DNA from: Candidatus Altimarinota bacterium
Lineage (GTDB): Bacteria; Patescibacteriota; Gracilibacteria; BD1-5; UBA6164
Assembly: GCA_027019405.1 (NCBI GenBank)
Contig: JALUWO010000386.1
Span: forward strand, 62,001-126,000
DNA length: 64,000 nucleotides
Direction: 5' to 3'
Shown piece by piece: positions 10,150 to 19,267 of this stretch. Under the pieces are notes generated by a model. It ran no database searches and was not told the origin of the DNA. It saw only the letters and a program-made list of their open reading frames with translations. Position numbers and translations under genes: made by a program. The first letter of the stretch is position 1; each line of letters begins with the position of its first letter.

Positions 10150-10383
10150 TTATTTTTCCCAACTAATTGCATCTACTGGACAAGCAGAAATAGCATTATC
10201 AACATCTTCTTTATTATAAGAATCTGCAGCAATTACTACTGATAATCCATTGTCATCTAATTCAAATACTTCTGGAGCAATTGCTACACAAGCAGAACAT
10301 CAAATACAAGTTGAATTTACATTTGGAACTTCAATTCCTGCTTCTCTAAGTTTTTTTACTTGTTCTTCTGTAATTATACTCAT
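10150..10383 (-). CDS. 4Fe-4S ferredoxin (single cluster)
   Basis: This 77-residue acidic protein has the cluster motif CIGCSACV near residue 27 and a remote cysteine in ISACPVDAI near residue 68. It binds one cubane cluster, like the Thermotoga/Desulfovibrio single-cluster ferredoxins. It carries electrons for unknown partners, and no oxidoreductase gene is adjacent. A long leader with a stable structure and an upstream terminator (10452-10488) precedes it, so expression may be controlled by attenuation. The TGA between the first two cysteines is the usual glycine of CxGC. Confidence 0.94.
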
Positions 10384-10451
10384 TTTAAATTATTTTTAAT
10401 TTATAAATATCTACTATAAAAGTAGTTATTATTATTTTATAAAAAAATAAA

Positions 10452-10488
10452 AAAAAGCAAGAAAATATTACTTTAAATCCTGCTTTTT
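10452..10488 (-). terminator. Terminator of the structured RNA
   Basis: On the minus strand AAAAAGCAGGA pairs with TCTTGCTTTTT (one G-U) and is followed by a T-rich tract. It lies between the RNA candidate and ferredoxin and could act as an attenuator. Confidence 0.72.
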
Positions 10489-10710
10489 ATTTTGAACAAT
10501 AAATTAAAAGTAAAAAATCCAATTTAAGGTCAGTTTAGAGATTTTGTATCTCTTGATTTCCAAGATTTAGAAATACCTTTGATTCTTCAGAAAGAATTAA
10601 CCCTCATCTAAATCATCACAAAGTGATATAAGAGTATTTCAAGTAATATTTAACTGTAAGAGAAAAATATTCCAAAGCTTGCAGCCATTAAACTAGACTT
10701 TTAACTAGAC
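10452..10710 (-). ncRNA. Candidate structured RNA or attenuator ahead of ferredoxin
   Basis: Several short stems nest regularly. CAGTT (10531-10535) pairs with AACTG (10652-10656) and encloses GAGAT/ATCTC (10538-10552), TCTTG/CAAGA (10551-10565), a 7-base stem ATTTAGA/TCTAAAT (10565-10613) with an inner ATTCTT/AAGAAT, and ATCAC/GTGAT (10615-10627). The terminator at 10452-10488 works only on the minus strand, where an A-C mismatch becomes a G-U pair. This makes a minus-strand RNA of about 250 bases ending 70 bases before ferredoxin. It matches no RNA class I recognise (not tmRNA, RNase P or SRP RNA). Confidence 0.5.
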
Positions 10711-10712
10711 TT

Positions 10713-10741
10713 ATTATAATCACTTTTGATTTATTACAAAA
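10713..10741 (-). promoter_or_regulatory. Candidate promoter for the structured RNA
   Basis: On the minus strand TATAAT lies at 10718-10713 with a weak -35 (TTTTGT, 10741-10736) 17 bases away. The plus strand also reads TATAAT here (10715-10720), so ybeY may share the region. Confidence 0.4.
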
Positions 10742-10785
10742 AAAATATAAAATAAAATCAAAATATTTCACTAAAAAACAATAAA

Positions 10786-11226
10786 ATGTTTAGTTATAAT
10801 ATGATAGAATCCCCTAGTTTTACAATAAATATAAAAACAATTGACAAGATATTTAATATTTTTTCTAATATAATAGATAAAAAGCAGAATTGAATACTAA
10901 ATATAATATTTTTAGACCCTGATAGTATACAAAATTTGAACAAAAACTATAGATGAATAGATAAAACAACTGATGTTTTAAGTTTTCATTATTTCAATAA
11001 TTTTTCAAATATAAAATCAGATGAAGTGGCTTGAGAAATAATTATGTCTGAAGAAAAGATAAAGTCTCAAGGTATAGAATTTTGATTATGAGAAGAAAAA
11101 GAATTTTATAAATTATTAATACATTCTGTTTTACATATATTATGATATGACCATGAAAAAGATGATGATTATATCATAATGTCTAAACTTGAAAAGACTA
11201 TTTGGCAAGAAGTATTTGAAAAATAA
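10786..11226 (+). CDS. ybeY: Endoribonuclease YbeY (rRNA maturation)
   Basis: This 146-residue protein carries the family metal-site motif H-x3-H-x5-H as HSVLHILGYDH near residue 110, preceded by DKTTDVLSFHYF, the usual DVLSFP segment. YbeY is a zinc-dependent RNase that trims 16S rRNA 3' ends and helps ribosome quality control. It is the first plus-strand gene after the structured RNA region and is followed by the secretion-like cluster. Confidence 0.93.
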
Positions 11227-11274
11227 AAAAAATAGTATAAAATAAAGTAAAATAGTATATTTTATATAAAATTT

Positions 11275-11691
11275 ATGCAATACAAAATACCAGTTCAAAT
11301 TGAAAATGATGATCCAATAATATTGTGATTATGATTGAAACAATTAAGTGTATTAATTATTTGATGATGACTTGCTTGGGCTATATACAATTGATTAATG
11401 AAAATTGTATGACCAGAAGTAGCTATACTTCCAGCATGAATAATTGCAATAATAACACTTCTAATTGTCTTTTTAAAAGTAAGTGAAATGACTTTTCTAC
11501 CATATATTCTTAACTTAATAAGACAATCTATTAATTGATGAGAAAAGAAATGGGTTAAATGAGTTGATAGTTTTCAAGCAATTGATATATGATATGTAAA
11601 AAAATCTATAGAAAAAAAAGAAAAACATATAGAAGTATCAAATAAAAAAGAAACTCTAAATGATTTAAAAGATAAACTAAAAAATATTTAA
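11275..11691 (+). CDS. PrgI-family type IV secretion membrane protein
   Basis: The 138-residue protein starts MQYKIPVQIENDDPIILGLGLKQLSVLIIGG, the PrgI pattern of a short soluble lead (VPQ-x-ID-x-EDKI) followed by two adjacent membrane helices (about 25-75). A basic amphipathic C-terminus follows. PrgI proteins belong to Gram-positive conjugation systems and sit next to VirB4. The following genes (VirB4 N-terminal-like, VirB2-like) fit. TGA glycines are frequent in the helices. Confidence 0.82.
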
Positions 11692-11704
11692 TAATTTTAA
11701 AACA

Positions 11705-12421
11705 ATGTCTGTTAACAGTGTAAAAACAAAAAAGAAAGATTTACCTGATAATTCAACACAAAGATACTTAGCATTTTCTCAAATAAGAGATAATATAATA
11801 ATAATGAAAGATGATAGTGCTAGATTGGTATTAAAATGTAGTTCTATTAATTTCTTACTAAAATCTCAAGAAGAACAAGATGCAATAATTATAAGTTTTC
11901 AAAGATTTTTAAATTCATTAAGTAATCCAATACAAATACTTGTCAGATCAAAAAAACTAGATATAGATTCTTATCTATGAAATCTAAAAGATAAAGCATT
12001 AAAACAAAAAAATCCCCTACTCCAAAACCAAACATATGAATATATAGAATATCTAAAAAAATTAATTGAAGTAGCTCAAATAATGAAAAAAGAATTTTAT
12101 ATAATTGTTCCTTATGATAAAGAAGATGATCTAAGTGTAAGAAATAACACAATACTTTGACCATTAAAAAATTTCTTTGCATGAGTTTTTGGAAATAGTA
12201 TTGATAAAGAAAAGATAAAACAACAATTAAGAAATTTAAGTAATTTAAAAAAATGACTTAATTCAAGAGCAAATATGATAAAAACATGACTTGAAAATAT
12301 ATGAATTAAAGCAACTGAACTTGATAAAGAAGAATTAATAAAGTTTCTAATTGATTATTATAACCCTAGACTTGATAATTTTACTGAAATAAAAACAGAT
12401 ATATCAAACTTTAATATATAA
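11705..12421 (+). CDS. VirB4/TraC N-terminal-like protein (no ATPase domain)
   Basis: This 238-residue soluble protein has the features of the N-terminal domain of VirB4/TraC ATPases: a lead segment (RYLAFSQIRDNIIIMKDDSARLVLKC), an LSNPIQILVRSKKLDI segment and a long helical middle (YIEYLKKLIEVAQIMKKEFYIIVPYD). No Walker motifs are present and it stops at TAA well before an ATPase domain. It lies 13 bases after the PrgI-like gene. In CPR genomes such a split partner is often followed by a separate VirB4 ATPase gene, which is missing here. Confidence 0.75.
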
Positions 12422-12431
12422 AATATAAAAA

Positions 12432-12806
12432 ATGAAAAAATACTTAAATATATATATATGATTATTTTTACTTCTATTTTCAAAAATAACATTTGCAACT
12501 AATGATGGATGAATTTTTTGAGATGATATGTGAGATAAATTAAAATGAAAAGAATATAAAGATGGAAAATGAATAACATTAAATGATATTCCTAATATGA
12601 TAAAAAATGCTATAGAATTTTTTATATGAATAGCATGAACTATTTCAATAATTTTTATAATTATTTGAGCATATCAAATCTTATTTGGTTCTCTTCAACA
12701 AGATAAAACAAAGTGAAAAAACACTATTCTTATGGCACTATGAGGTTTTGCAATATCAACTCTTGCATGGTTTATAGTTCAAATGATTTTTAATAATTTT
12801 AGCTAA
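12432..12806 (+). CDS. VirB2/TrbC-like pilin-type membrane protein
   Basis: The 124-residue protein has an N-terminal signal (MKKYLNIYIGLFLLLFSKITFA) and two hydrophobic helices separated by a short basic loop (QQDKTKGKN). That is the layout of VirB2/TrbC pilins of type IV secretion systems. The segment before the helices (ITLNDIPNMIKNAIEFFIGIAG) is typical of CPR homologues. It is in the same orientation 10 bases after the previous gene. It probably forms the extracellular filament or channel lining. Confidence 0.78.
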
Positions 12807-12828
12807 TTAATTTTTTAAAAATAATAAA

Positions 12829-13290
12829 ATGACTGAAACTCTTTATAGTTGGTCTTTTGACTGAAAAAGACAAAGATGAAATCTTTGGTATATAATAATC
12901 ATATCTATAGCTGTATGACTTATAATATGGTGATTTATAAATAAAATCTATTGATTAAGTTTTGTTATAATGATTTTGGCATGACTTATGTATTTTATTG
13001 AAAATAATTCTCCTGATAAAATAAATGTAGTTATAAATGAATTATGAATACAAGTATGAACAACTTTTTATGATTTTTGAGATATTTCATCATTTACTAT
13101 AATTTATGATAAATCAACTCCTTATATGCTTAGACTAAACCTAACAAAAAAAGGATTAAAACACTTAGATTTATATATAACTCCTGATAATGCAAGTCAA
13201 ATAAAAAATATTTTATTAAACTTTACTCAAGAAAATTGAAAACAAGACCTTAGTTTTATAGAAAAAATGACAAGATTATTAAAATTATAA
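12829..13290 (+). CDS. Conserved two-helix membrane protein of the secretion cluster
   Basis: This 153-residue protein has an N-terminal aromatic segment (ETLYSWSFDGK), two close membrane helices (about 22-60) and a cytoplasmic beta-rich domain (INVVINELGIQVG...ISSFTIIYD) ending in helices. The pattern of a membrane pair plus a bPH-like soluble domain occurs beside PrgI/VirB2 genes in CPR bacteria. No catalytic motif is seen. Function unknown; a structural role in the same apparatus is inferred from position only. Confidence 0.72.
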
Positions 13291-13294
13291 AAAA

Positions 13295-13417
13295 ATGAAA
13301 GACTATATAAAATTACTTATATCAAGTTTATTAATAATAATTTCATTTTTTATATGATATTATTATGCAAAGCAAGAAACTTTATCTATTTCAAGTCAAA
13401 ATAATATACTAAAATAA
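13295..13417 (+). CDS. Small single-pass membrane peptide
   Basis: A 40-residue frame begins five bases after the previous stop: a lysine, one membrane helix (LLISSLLIIISFFIGYYYA) and a polar tail. It ends just before a terminator and so closes the cluster transcript. Too short to identify. Confidence 0.55.
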
Positions 13418-13423
13418 AAAAAT

Positions 13424-13466
13424 AAAAAAAGTATTAAAAAAAATTTGACTAAAATACTTTTTTTAA
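13424..13466 (+). terminator. Terminator of the secretion-like cluster
   Basis: AAAAAAGTATT pairs with AATACTTTTTT, with a loop of about 17 bases, then a T run. It lies between the cluster and the tRNA genes. Confidence 0.78.
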
Positions 13467-13493
13467 TACTATACCTCTCGCAAGATAATTTAT

Positions 13494-13570
13494 GCGGGTA
13501 TAGCTCAATTGGCTAGAGCATCTGCCTTCCAAGCAGAGGGTTGTGGGTTCGAGTCCCATTACCCGCTCCA
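13494..13570 (+). tRNA. tRNA-Gly (anticodon TCC)
   Basis: The cloverleaf is complete: acceptor GCGGGTA/TACCCGC, anticodon loop CTTCCAA with anticodon TCC, T-arm GTTCGAG and an encoded CCA. It reads GGA (and by wobble GGG), not TGA. The tRNA-Gly(TCA) needed for the recoded TGA is not in this window. Confidence 0.97.
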
Positions 13571-13584
13571 TTAAAACTTGTAAT

Positions 13585-13628
13585 AAAAGTAGGCAGTATT
13601 TTAAACACTACTATCTACTTTTCTTTTA
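13585..13628 (+). terminator. Terminator after tRNA-Gly
   Basis: AAAAGTAG (13585-13592) pairs with CTACTTTT (13615-13622), followed by a T-rich stretch. Each tRNA here has its own hairpin. Confidence 0.65.
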
Positions 13629-13634
13629 TTATAT

Positions 13635-13711
13635 GGGTGTGTAGCTCAGTTGGTTAGAGCGCACGACTGATAATCGTGAGGTCGAAGGTTCAACTCCTTC
13701 CATACCCACCA
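13635..13711 (+). tRNA. tRNA-Ile (anticodon GAT)
   Basis: Acceptor GGGTGTG pairs with CATACCC (one G-T). The anticodon stem CACGA/TCGTG frames the loop CTGATAA, giving anticodon GAT for ATT and ATC. The T-arm and the 3' CCA are encoded. Confidence 0.97.
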
Positions 13712-13728
13712 TAAATAAAAAATAAAAT

Positions 13729-13772
13729 AAAAGCTGTTTGTTTAAAAGTTTAGACAGCAGCTTTAATTTTTT
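13729..13772 (+). terminator. Terminator-like hairpin after tRNA-Ile
   Basis: AAAGCTG (13730-13736) pairs with CAGCTTT (13758-13764), and ATTTTTT follows. Confidence 0.6.
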
Positions 13773-13781
13773 AAACCATAT

Positions 13782-13858
13782 CGGAGATTGGCGCAATTGG
13801 CTAGCGCACACGCTTTGGGAGCGTGGGGTTGTGAGTTCGAGTCTCACATTTCCGACCA
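13782..13858 (+). tRNA. tRNA-Pro (anticodon TGG)
   Basis: Acceptor CGGAGAT pairs with ATTTCCG. The anticodon stem CACGC/GCGTG frames TTTGGGA, giving anticodon TGG, which reads all or most CCN codons. The CCA end is encoded. Confidence 0.97.
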
Positions 13859-13868
13859 TTTGATATTT

Positions 13869-13905
13869 AAAAAACTCTTAGAAATAATTTCTAAGAGTTT
13901 TTTAA
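13869..13905 (+). terminator. Terminator after tRNA-Pro
   Basis: AAAACTCTTAGAAA pairs with TTTCTAAGAGTTTT around a three-base loop and is followed by T. Confidence 0.85.
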
Positions 13906-13996
13906 TAAAAATTTATCATATTTTTTCTTTTTCTATTTACTTGAAACTATAAAATAAATAAATATAATTTTATTACTTATATATTTAAATAAAAAT

Positions 13997-14422
13997 ATGA
14001 AAATGCTTTTTTCAATAATACTAAATGCAATTATCCTTTTTGTAATAACATATTTGCTTTCAGCAAACTTAAATATGTGAGTCACAAATTGAGTTACTTT
14101 ATGATGTTGAGATTGTGGATATAATTCACTTGATGCTTGGAAAATATATTTACTTTGAGGTATTATCTTGTGATTAATAAATATTACAATTAAACCTATT
14201 TTAAAGATAATATCAATACCATTATTTTTTCTTACATTTTGACTTGTAACTTTTGTAATTAATGCTATAATCCTTTGGCTTTTAAATTATGTTATAAATA
14301 ATATACTAGTTATTCCTTGATTTACTTATCATATAAATTGATGGATTAACTTTGCAATTGCTGTTGCAATATTTACTATTTTTAATATGATTTATTCTTT
14401 ATTACTTTTTAAAAAATGATAA
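13997..14422 (+). CDS. Phage holin family 4-like membrane protein
   Basis: This 141-residue protein has four membrane helices with the signature middle part of the superfamily IV four-helix holin-like proteins (TIKPILKIISIPLFFLTFGLV). Such proteins are common, function unknown, in bacteria and are not evidence of a prophage. A CGDCGYNS segment in the first loop has two cysteines. The TAA stop overlaps the ATG of secG (TAATG), so the genes are translationally coupled. Confidence 0.85.
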
Positions 14423-14643
14423 TGTTACAAATACTTCAATATTTAGAAATTACTGTTGCTATACTTTTAAGTTTAGTAGTATTAGTTCAATCTAAAAATG
14501 CAAGTTTAGATCTTACCTCTATGTCAGGAGGAATGGATACTATCACAAAAAGATGACCTGAAAAAATATTACAAAATGCTACTATTATATTAGGTACATT
14601 ATTTATAATAAATTCAATTTTATTGTATGTAATTAAAGCATAA
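14422..14643 (+). CDS. secG: Preprotein translocase subunit SecG
   Basis: The 73-residue protein has two membrane helices joined by a glycine/serine-rich loop with the SecG pattern (LVVLVQSKNASLDLTSMSGG then DTITKRGPEKILQNAT). SecG assists SecYE in the inner membrane by easing SecA cycling. The start overlaps the upstream stop, and a strong terminator follows. Confidence 0.9.
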
Positions 14644-14649
14644 TTAAAG

Positions 14650-14692
14650 ACACACTTAAATTTATTTACAAGTTTTAAGTGTGCCTTTTTTT
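14650..14692 (+). terminator. Terminator of secG
   Basis: CACACTTAAA (14651-14660) pairs with TTTAAGTGTG (14674-14683), followed by a T run. Confidence 0.85.
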
Positions 14693-14724
14693 CATATAAA
14701 TAATAAATTATTACTATCTATAAA

Positions 14725-16980
14725 ATGGAAAAAAAATTAATAATTTGAAAAATAAAAAAATACTTATTTTTTATAAGTATAGTTTTTTTAGTACTTACTT
14801 CTTTTCATTTATGATATAAATACATATATAATGATTCAAAAGAAGTAGCAGAAAAATGATGAACAATTTCAGAAGCAATTATTTGAAAATTTCCTAATCT
14901 AAATCCTCTTAAAAAGAATAATAATTATAATGATTATATAAATCATATATTATACAGATCACTTTTAACATATAGTACAAAAACACAAAAAATAGAATGA
15001 GATATAACTAATTGTGATATTTCAAATCTATCAAGTATAGAGTGTTTTTTAAATAATAATGTAATGTGGTCTGATGGAACTCCTATTACTTATGATGATA
15101 TAAAAGAAACTTATAATACACTAAAAAATTCAAATATAAATCCTATTTTAAAATCTTTATTACAAGATATAACTATACAACAAAAAGAATCTAGTATAGT
15201 TTTTAAATCAGATAAAAAAGATATAAATATATTAAATATATTTTTTCAACCAATACTTCCTAGTAAAGTTATATCAAACTTAAATCAAGATGAGTTAAAA
15301 TGAAGTTTTTCACCAATTGATGGAATATATTCATGAAAATATGTAATAAATAGAGTTACACAAGATGAAACTTTATGAATAACTAAATTATTCCTAGAAA
15401 AAAATAAATATTATTACAATAATCCAGCATATATTGATAAAATAATATTTAAAATATTTGATAGTCCTTCTCAATTTTTAAAACATAAAACAAGTGTAAA
15501 TATCTTTAATGATAAAAATAACTTAATATGAGATTCTATACCAAAATTTAATCAATATAAATATAGTTTAAATCAATATATATGATTATTTATAAATAAA
15601 GATAAAATAATTTATCCAAAATTAAGAAATTTTATTTTAAGATCAATAAATAGAGATGAATTATTAAAAAAACTTGATTCTAAAAATTATAAAAAAATAG
15701 ATTCACCATTTTTTAATGATTTAAAATTGGAAACAAATACTCAATCTACTCCTCTAAATAAATTATTGTCTTCTATTTGATACTATTCAAAAAGTGAAAT
15801 ATTAAATAAATTATGAGCTTCTACAAATACTTACTCTCAAGAAGCACAAATAAATCTTAATACACCAAAAACTTCAACTTGAACTAATAGTTCTACTTGA
15901 AATATAAATTATAAAAAAATAACAAAAGATAATTATATAATTGATTCAAAAATAATTACAGAACCTAAATGGGTTGATAATTATAATTACATAACTAAAA
16001 ATAATCTAACTTTAACTTGAAAAGTTGAGCAATTAATTGATGCAATATATATAAATGATAAAAAACTTGATTCATATAAACCATGACTTAATTACTTTAC
16101 TTTAAATCTAAAAAATTCTTTAAAAATATGAGAAAATCAGTATAAAATTTATTTTGAAAGAAACTGAAAAAAAGAATTAAAAGATACTATAACTTTCTTT
16201 TATAATCCTGATAGAACAAAACAAAAATTATATGAAGAAGAATTAATAAAAAGACTTAACCAAGAAGCAAAACAAAAAGCATTAATTGAAAAAATAAAAG
16301 AAAATTCTCAAAAAAATAATACACAAAAAGAAGTAAATAAAGAACTTATAGAAAAACTAAATAACTTAAATCCAAAATTCTATTATAATGATAAATTGGA
16401 TAGTTATAAAATAAATCTTTATTATATAGAAAATAATTTATATAACAAAATAACTGCCAATTATATTAAATCAAAATTAGAATCACTTTGAATAGAAGTA
16501 GAAACTCAAGCAATTTGAATAAATTATCTAACAAAAAGTTTAAGAGAATGAGAAAAAAATTATGACTTACTTATTGCTTGAATAAATTTAGGATATTTTG
16601 ATTTTAACATATTCCCTTATTTCCATTCTAGTCAGGCTAAATTATGATACAATTTTTCAAAAATTAAAAAATTAAGTCTAGATCAAATATTAGAAGAATT
16701 AAAATCTTATAATCTTTGAGAAAAAAAATTAAAATTACTTGAAAATAAAATAAATAAAATTTTAAAACAAGAAGCTATTTTTAAACCACTATTTACTCCT
16801 TTGTATTCAAATCTTATTGATAAAAATATTCAATGATATAATTTACCTAAAAAAATTCCTTCTGAAATATATAGATTTGATCCATTAATAAAATCATATG
16901 TACTAAAAAAGAAAATAATAAATTATGATAATAAATCTATAATAAATTATTTTAAATACTTATTTAATATTCTTTTTTAA
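14725..16980 (+). CDS. Family-5 solute-binding protein (peptide/nickel type) with inserted domain
   Basis: The 751-residue protein has one N-terminal membrane helix and then the SBP_bac_5 fold: EGGTISEAIIGKFPNLNPL-like start, a VMWSDGTPITYDDIKETY motif near residue 113 (the WSDGxPxTAxDV signature) and a late NLGYFDFN...FHSSQA segment. Family members capture peptides or metals for ABC importers. Between residues about 390 and 530 there is an additional region: a Ser/Thr-rich linker, a beta-rich Ig-like stretch (NLTLTGKVEQLIDAIYIN) and a Lys/Glu coiled coil. It is anchored by a helix rather than a lipobox. No permease or ATPase genes lie nearby. Confidence 0.85.
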
Positions 16981-16982
16981 AA

Positions 16983-17897
16983 ATGCAACAAAGTCCTAAA
17001 AATAAAATTATTCAAGAAGCTTGGGAATTAATAAAAGATGATATAAATCTAAAAAAAATGTACTTTATTCCAGGTTTATTATCAATTTTATTTTTAACAA
17101 TATTATTAGTATACCAAAGTATATATACCTATGTAGTTATATTCCATCAAAAAGAAAAAGCTCTTGAAATAATTCTTGCCTTCTTTCATTCACATTATGC
17201 TATACAAATAATTATATTATTTATAATTTTCTTAATTATTTATATATTTCTATCACCTATTTTTGAATGATGACTTATAAGATATATATTTAAAAAAAGT
17301 GAATGAAAAGCTATTACTCCATGGGAAGCATTAAGTTTAGGTGTTTATAAATTTTTCCCATTATTTAAATACTCAAATCTATTTTCTGAATTCAAATTTA
17401 TAAGTGTATTTAATGGATATTTATTCATAATAAGAATGTTTGATGGACAATATATAAATATTATAACATATGTATTTATAGTATTATTTATACTATCTTC
17501 TATGATAAATATTGTTGTTATATATGCTAAATATATAATAGTAATAGAAAATAAAAATGTTTATAAATCATTAGCAAAATCAATGAAATTAACAGTTGTA
17601 AGTTTTGCAACTACTTTAAAATTATATTTTATAATGTTTATATTAAATACTAGAGTAATTATAAACTTTATTATATTTTTAGCTTTCCCTATAGCTATAA
17701 TAACTCTAATAACAATAATTACTTCAAAAATTTTCTTAACAATAACAATAATTTTATTATCAATAATATTTATAATCTTCATATTCTTTTTATGATATCT
17801 TAGTTGAACTCTAGAAGTATTTAAAAATGCAATATGGTTTTTTGCATATAAAAATGCTACTATAAAATTACATAAAATAGAAGAAGAGACAAAATAA
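16983..17897 (+). CDS. Polytopic membrane protein of unknown function
   Basis: The 304-residue protein starts two bases after the binding-protein stop. It has an amphipathic N-terminus (QQSPKNKIIQEAWELIKDDINLKK), about six hydrophobic segments and a cytoplasmic tail ending EEETK. The layout resembles the DUF7847/GtrA-free glycerophosphoryl-permease type proteins with paired helices, but I cannot name the family. Position suggests co-expression with the binding protein. The last codons lie in a terminator stem shared with the convergent gene. Confidence 0.72.
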
Positions 17898-17932
17898 AAA
17901 ATCCAATTATGGATTTTTTTATTTTGTCTCTA
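17885..17932. terminator. Bidirectional terminator spanning two stop codons
   Basis: AGAGACAAAATAAAAAATCC pairs with the matching GGATTTTTT-ATTTTGTCTCT around a short ATTA-centred loop (one extra T on the right arm). Both convergent genes end inside it, both as ETK-stop. Confidence 0.85.
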
Positions 17933-18689
17933 AAAAATGTTTTTTATAATATCATTTAAAATATTCTAAATTTTGTAAAACTTTTTCATCTGTTCAAGCT
18001 CACATTTCTCTTGGAGTTACTTTTAAGGTAATAAATGCAGAATAACCTGAAGCTCTTAATTTCATTAAAAAACTTTCCAAAGGTAAATAAGAAGTTCCTC
18101 ATCAAGCAAGTCATGGTAATATACCCTTTTTAGGTCAATGCTTATCAGAAAAGTAAATATTTTTTAAACTACTTCATAAATTCTTTTGTGCTTTTAATAT
18201 ATCCATTCAAGAAGAACTATCTATAGAAGATAAATCAAGTGCTGTATCACCTGTAATTCTTTTAATTTCAAGTAAACTTGCATTTTTATATTCTGGAATA
18301 ACAAAAAATATAAACTTTGGTTCTACATTTGCAATAGAAATAGATAAATGTGTATCTCTTTTTACTTTTGACAAATACCTTGTATACCATGTAGTATTTT
18401 TATCTGTAAGATATGGTGGGAAAAAAGTTATATTTTGAGCTCAAACTTTTTTAGCAATATCTACAATCATATCTACTTTTTTTTCATTTAATCACTTATT
18501 TGGTGCAGTAATTGACAAAATTGGTACATCAAAATTATCAATTAATGATTTTAAATAATCAGCATTCCAAGTATCAAAATTATTTTTAGTTAAAACTAAA
18601 TCTATACCATCATATCATGCCTCTTTTACAAATCAAAAAATTCTATGTAATCAATATCATGTTAAACTTGATGTTGAAACTAATAACAT
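17919..18689 (-). CDS. Xylose isomerase-like TIM-barrel protein
   Basis: This 256-residue protein has the alternating beta/alpha pattern of the AP endonuclease-2/xylose isomerase-like barrel. LLVSTSSLTGYGLHRIFGFVKEAGYDGIDLVL opens strand 1 and 2, then FDVPILSITAP, NITFFPPY and a terminal LPLESFLMKLRASGYSAFITLKVTP. Metal-binding residues are not all conserved, so the reaction is unknown. It ends inside the terminator shared with the upstream membrane gene. A candidate promoter with a palindromic spacer lies just upstream. Confidence 0.78.
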
Positions 18690-18711
18690 AACAAATATTT
18701 TATTAATAAAT

Positions 18712-18737
18712 AATATACAAACAAAAGTTTGTCTCAA
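18712..18737 (-). promoter_or_regulatory. Promoter with palindromic spacer
   Basis: On the minus strand TTGAGA (18737-18732) is followed by the palindrome ACAAAC-TTTT-GTTTGT (18732-18717) and TATATT or ATTATT. A repressor bound to the palindrome would cover the promoter spacer. The 14- or 17-base spacing depends on which -10 is used. Confidence 0.45.
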
Positions 18738-18767
18738 TTAACTTATATATAGTTTAACATATATATA

Positions 18768-18797
18768 AAAAAACTGCAATAAAAATTGCAGTTTTTT
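18768..18797 (-). terminator. Terminator of smpB
   Basis: AAAAAACTGCAAT (18768-18780) pairs with ATTGCAGTTTTTT (18785-18797) around AAAA. It begins at the smpB stop codon. Confidence 0.88.
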
Positions 18798-19263
18798 ATA
18801 TATATTTTTTCATCATTATCTTTGCTTGCTTATCCATAGCTCTTTCTTTTAACACTTGTTTTTTTTGATAAGCTTTCTTCCCTTTAGCTAAAGCTACTTT
18901 TATTTTTATCAAATTTCACTTAAAATAAACCTCTAAAGGAATTATAGAAAATCATTTCTCTTTGATTTTTCATAATAAATAAATAATAGTTTTCTTTTTT
19001 AAAAATAATTTTCTTATTCTATCTGTTTCTATACTAGAATTTTTTGGTAATGCCTTCCAAGCTGAAATATTAGCTCATTTTAAAAACAATTCTTCTCAAA
19101 TAGCAACTATATATGATCATTTTAGATTAATATATCAATTTCTTACTGATTTTACTTCATATCATTTCAATTCTATTCAAGCCTCCCAGCTATCTAAAAT
19201 TTCATAATCAAAATAAGCTTTCTTATTTTTTGTAATTAATTTATATGTATTTTTATCCAGCAT
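18796..19263 (-). CDS. smpB: SsrA-binding protein SmpB
   Basis: The 155-residue protein has the SmpB core ([27 protein letters not shown], then GSYIV...ELFLKGANISAW) and the C-terminal helix region ALAKGKKAYQKKQVLKERAMDKQ that enters the mRNA channel. SmpB carries tmRNA to stalled ribosomes. The tmRNA gene was not found in this window. It starts five bases upstream of the M23 peptidase stop region, so the two genes form one minus-strand unit. Confidence 0.96.
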
Positions 19264-19267
19264 ATTT

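Larger units (their letters stand above)
10384..10785. other. Gene-free region with structured RNA
   Basis: No coding frame is supported in these 402 bases. They hold a small hairpin (CTACT-ATAAA-AGTAG, 10411-10425), a minus-strand terminator, a multi-hairpin RNA candidate and a TATAAT that reads in both directions at 10713-10720. These separate ferredoxin (minus) from ybeY (plus). Confidence 0.6.

Noticed and set aside
10452-10710. tmRNA, RNase P RNA or SRP RNA
   Set aside because: Lacks the tRNA-like end and tag frame of tmRNA, the GAGGAAAGTCC and ACAGAA cores of RNase P, and the GGAAGCAGC tip of SRP RNA.
13997-14422. Prophage remnant because of a holin-like protein
   Set aside because: The superfamily is common outside phages; the next gene is secG and no other phage gene is present.
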